From Hyphococcus formosus (GTDB taxonomy: Bacteria > Pseudomonadota > Alphaproteobacteria > Caulobacterales > Parvularculaceae), in assembly GCF_046736345.1 (NCBI RefSeq), contig NZ_CP157210.1:1364001-1428000 (forward strand): DNA of 64,000 nt. Direction: 5' to 3'. The notes under the pieces are model-generated. The model did not search any database. It was not told where the DNA came from and saw nothing but the letters and a program-made list of their open reading frames with translations. The translations under genes and the position numbers were made by a program. Of this stretch, positions 62,636 through 64,000 are shown piece by piece. Each line of letters begins with the position of its first letter. The first letter of the stretch is position 1.

Positions 62636-63955
62636 CTAAAATGTTTTTCGATTACTCAGAAGTAAAATGCACACGAATGAAATTGCACATGCGCAGAAGA
62701 GGTAAATCGCAATTGATAAGCCTGACTGAAATTGTTCATAAAGCGATGTTGCGATAATCGGTGCGAATCCCCCGCCAACGACAGCCCCGAGTTGGTACCC
62801 CATCGAAGCACCCGAATACCGTAAATGAGCCGGGAACAATTCTGCGAATAACGCCGCTTGCGGTCCATACATCATGCTCACAAATGCTAACTCAATCGCG
62901 ATTGCTAGGGTAATCAACACGAACGATCCCGTTCCAATTAGCGGGAACAATGCAAAGCTCCAAATACCCGTAAGTATCGCACCGGTCATAAATAATTCCC
63001 GCCGCCCCCACCTGTCAGATAGCCAGCCGGAGGCAATCAGTACCGGTACCATAGTCAAACTTGCGATCATTACCGCGGAAAGCATGACGTCTTTGGGCAA
63101 TTGCAGAGCCGATACGCCGTAGGTGATCACATATGTAATAGCCACATAGAAACAACAATTGTTCGCAAGAAAGGCACCCCCAGCGAGTAAAATCTCCTTC
63201 GGATGATTCAGTGCAGCCTGAAGCACCGGCGATCGTTTTTTTGACGGTGCTGAACTTTGCTCAACGCTGCTCTCAACTTTTTTGAACTCTTCTGTCTCTT
63301 CAAGCCGAAACTGAATATAAAGCCCAATACCGACGAGCCCGATACTCAACAAGAACGGTACGCGCCATCCCCATGCCTGAAAATGTTCTGGCGCAAGAGT
63401 CGCGATTAACACCAAGTACAATAGGTTCGCGAAGACCACACCGACCGGGACGCCGATCTGAACAAAACTTCCATAAAATCCGCGTTTGTCACCCGGTGCA
63501 TTTTCTGTTGCCAGCAAAACCGCACCGCCCCATTGCCCGCCAACAGCGAAGCCCTGAATCACGCGCAATAAAATGAGCAGGCATGGCGCAATCGGACCTG
63601 CATATTCATAAGTCGGCAGTAAGCCAATTAATGTTGTGGCCACCCCCATTATGACCAATGCCGCAACCAAGGCTGTTTTACGACCGACGATGTCTCCAAA
63701 ATGTCCAAACAGCACACCGCCTATCGGCCTGGCAATAAACCCGACCGCAAACGTGCTGAATGCTGCAATCTGCGCAATAAATGGTGATAGATTAGACGGA
63801 AAGAATAGTGTCGGAAAAACCAAGGCCGCCGCCGTTGCGTATATAAAGAAATCATACCACTCAATTGTGGCACCGGCCGCGGCTGTTATGGCCACTTTAA
63901 AATTTGATTTTTCAGTTTTCGTCGTACCCTGATCTACCACGCCGACATTTACCAT
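62636..63955 (-). CDS. MFS transporter, metabolite:H+ symporter (MHS) family
   Basis: From the ATG at 63955 (GGGGA upstream) it has 439 residues with 12 membrane segments. MHS hallmarks are the first-helix ATIEWYDFFIYATAAALVF, the loop GHFGDIVGRKTAL and, at mid-helix 5, RVIQGFAVGGQWGGAVLLA. Relatives carry citrate, proline/betaine, shikimate or alpha-ketoglutarate with protons; the substrate cannot be told here. An ATG at 63997 near the window edge is also in frame. Confidence 0.92.
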   Translation of the reverse strand: MVNVGVVDQGTTKTEKSNFKVAITAAAGATIEWYDFFIYATAAALVFPTLFFPSNLSPFIAQIAAFSTFAVGFIARPIGGVLFGHFGDIVGRKTALVAALVIMGVATTLIGLLPTYEYAGPIAPCLLILLRVIQGFAVGGQWGGAVLLATENAPGDKRGFYGSFVQIGVPVGVVFANLLYLVLIATLAPEHFQAWGWRVPFLLSIGLVGIGLYIQFRLEETEEFKKVESSVEQSSAPSKKRSPVLQAALNHPKEILLAGGAFLANNCCFYVAITYVITYGVSALQLPKDVMLSAVMIASLTMVPVLIASGWLSDRWGRRELFMTGAILTGIWSFALFPLIGTGSFVLITLAIAIELAFVSMMYGPQAALFAELFPAHLRYSGASMGYQLGAVVGGGFAPIIATSLYEQFQSGLSIAIYLFCACAISFVCILLLSNRKTF

Positions 63956-64000
63956 CGCCAATTTCCCCACTAAATAATTTGCATGCGGTAATTTCATACC

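Overview
The window comes from a Gram-negative bacterium. Evidence is the density of outer-membrane machinery: three TonB-dependent receptors, three Porin_5-type porins, an OprB-type porin, a TpsB secretion porin and CopB. Base composition is mid-range. SapC, TolB-propeller/amidohydrolase proteins, DUF2341-ExbB and a giant FHA-like protein together suggest an aquatic alphaproteobacterium. That placement is an inference; no rRNA or tRNA was seen. I recognised no phage, IS element or CRISPR array.

Layout. (1) 1-4.95 kb is a copper-handling island. A CsoR-type repressor (cut by the left edge) diverges from a His/Met-rich exported peptide, CopA multicopper oxidase, CopB and a PepSY membrane protein. 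A perfect 9-bp inverted repeat lies between the divergent genes, and a terminator ends the island. (2) 4.96-25.8 kb ('module 1') is a uptake and hydrolysis region: two translationally coupled exported amidohydrolases, a DgcN-like DUF1611 protein, a lipoprotein amidohydrolase, a TolB-propeller/amidohydrolase fusion, a siderophore-type TonB receptor with a divergent AraC regulator, and an operon of esterase, amino-acid permease, DgcA-like epimerase and PaiB-like protein. It ends with a 157-residue exported protein, a Porin_5 porin and an OprB porin. (3) 26.3-49.0 kb is, apart from a 387-bp promoter gap, one tightly packed minus-strand locus: ECF sigma, FecR, TpsB, DUF2341-LamG-ExbB, ExbD, TonB, Porin_5 porin, coiled-coil protein, a 4,464-residue TpsA-like exoprotein and SapC. 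(4) 49.4-61.8 kb ('module 2') holds a small Cys/His protein with a ZnuD-like zinc receptor, then paralogues of module 1 (porin, propeller/amidohydrolase, 157-residue exported protein, siderophore-type receptor) plus a PKHD-type dioxygenase and an exported protein of unknown family. (5) 61.8-64 kb holds an SDR and an MHS-family transporter.

Two things stand out. First, the giant exoprotein ends in an STN domain, the module by which FecA-type receptors signal to FecR. It is encoded with its own TpsB, its own TonB-ExbB-ExbD motor and an adjacent sigma/FecR pair. This suggests a two-partner secretion system energised or monitored through TonB and surface signalling. Second, four promoter regions in module 2 each carry an exact TTACCC-N14-TTACCC direct repeat in the same orientation relative to the downstream gene, and a fifth has a degenerate copy. 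This looks like the operator of an unidentified regulator that ties the module together.
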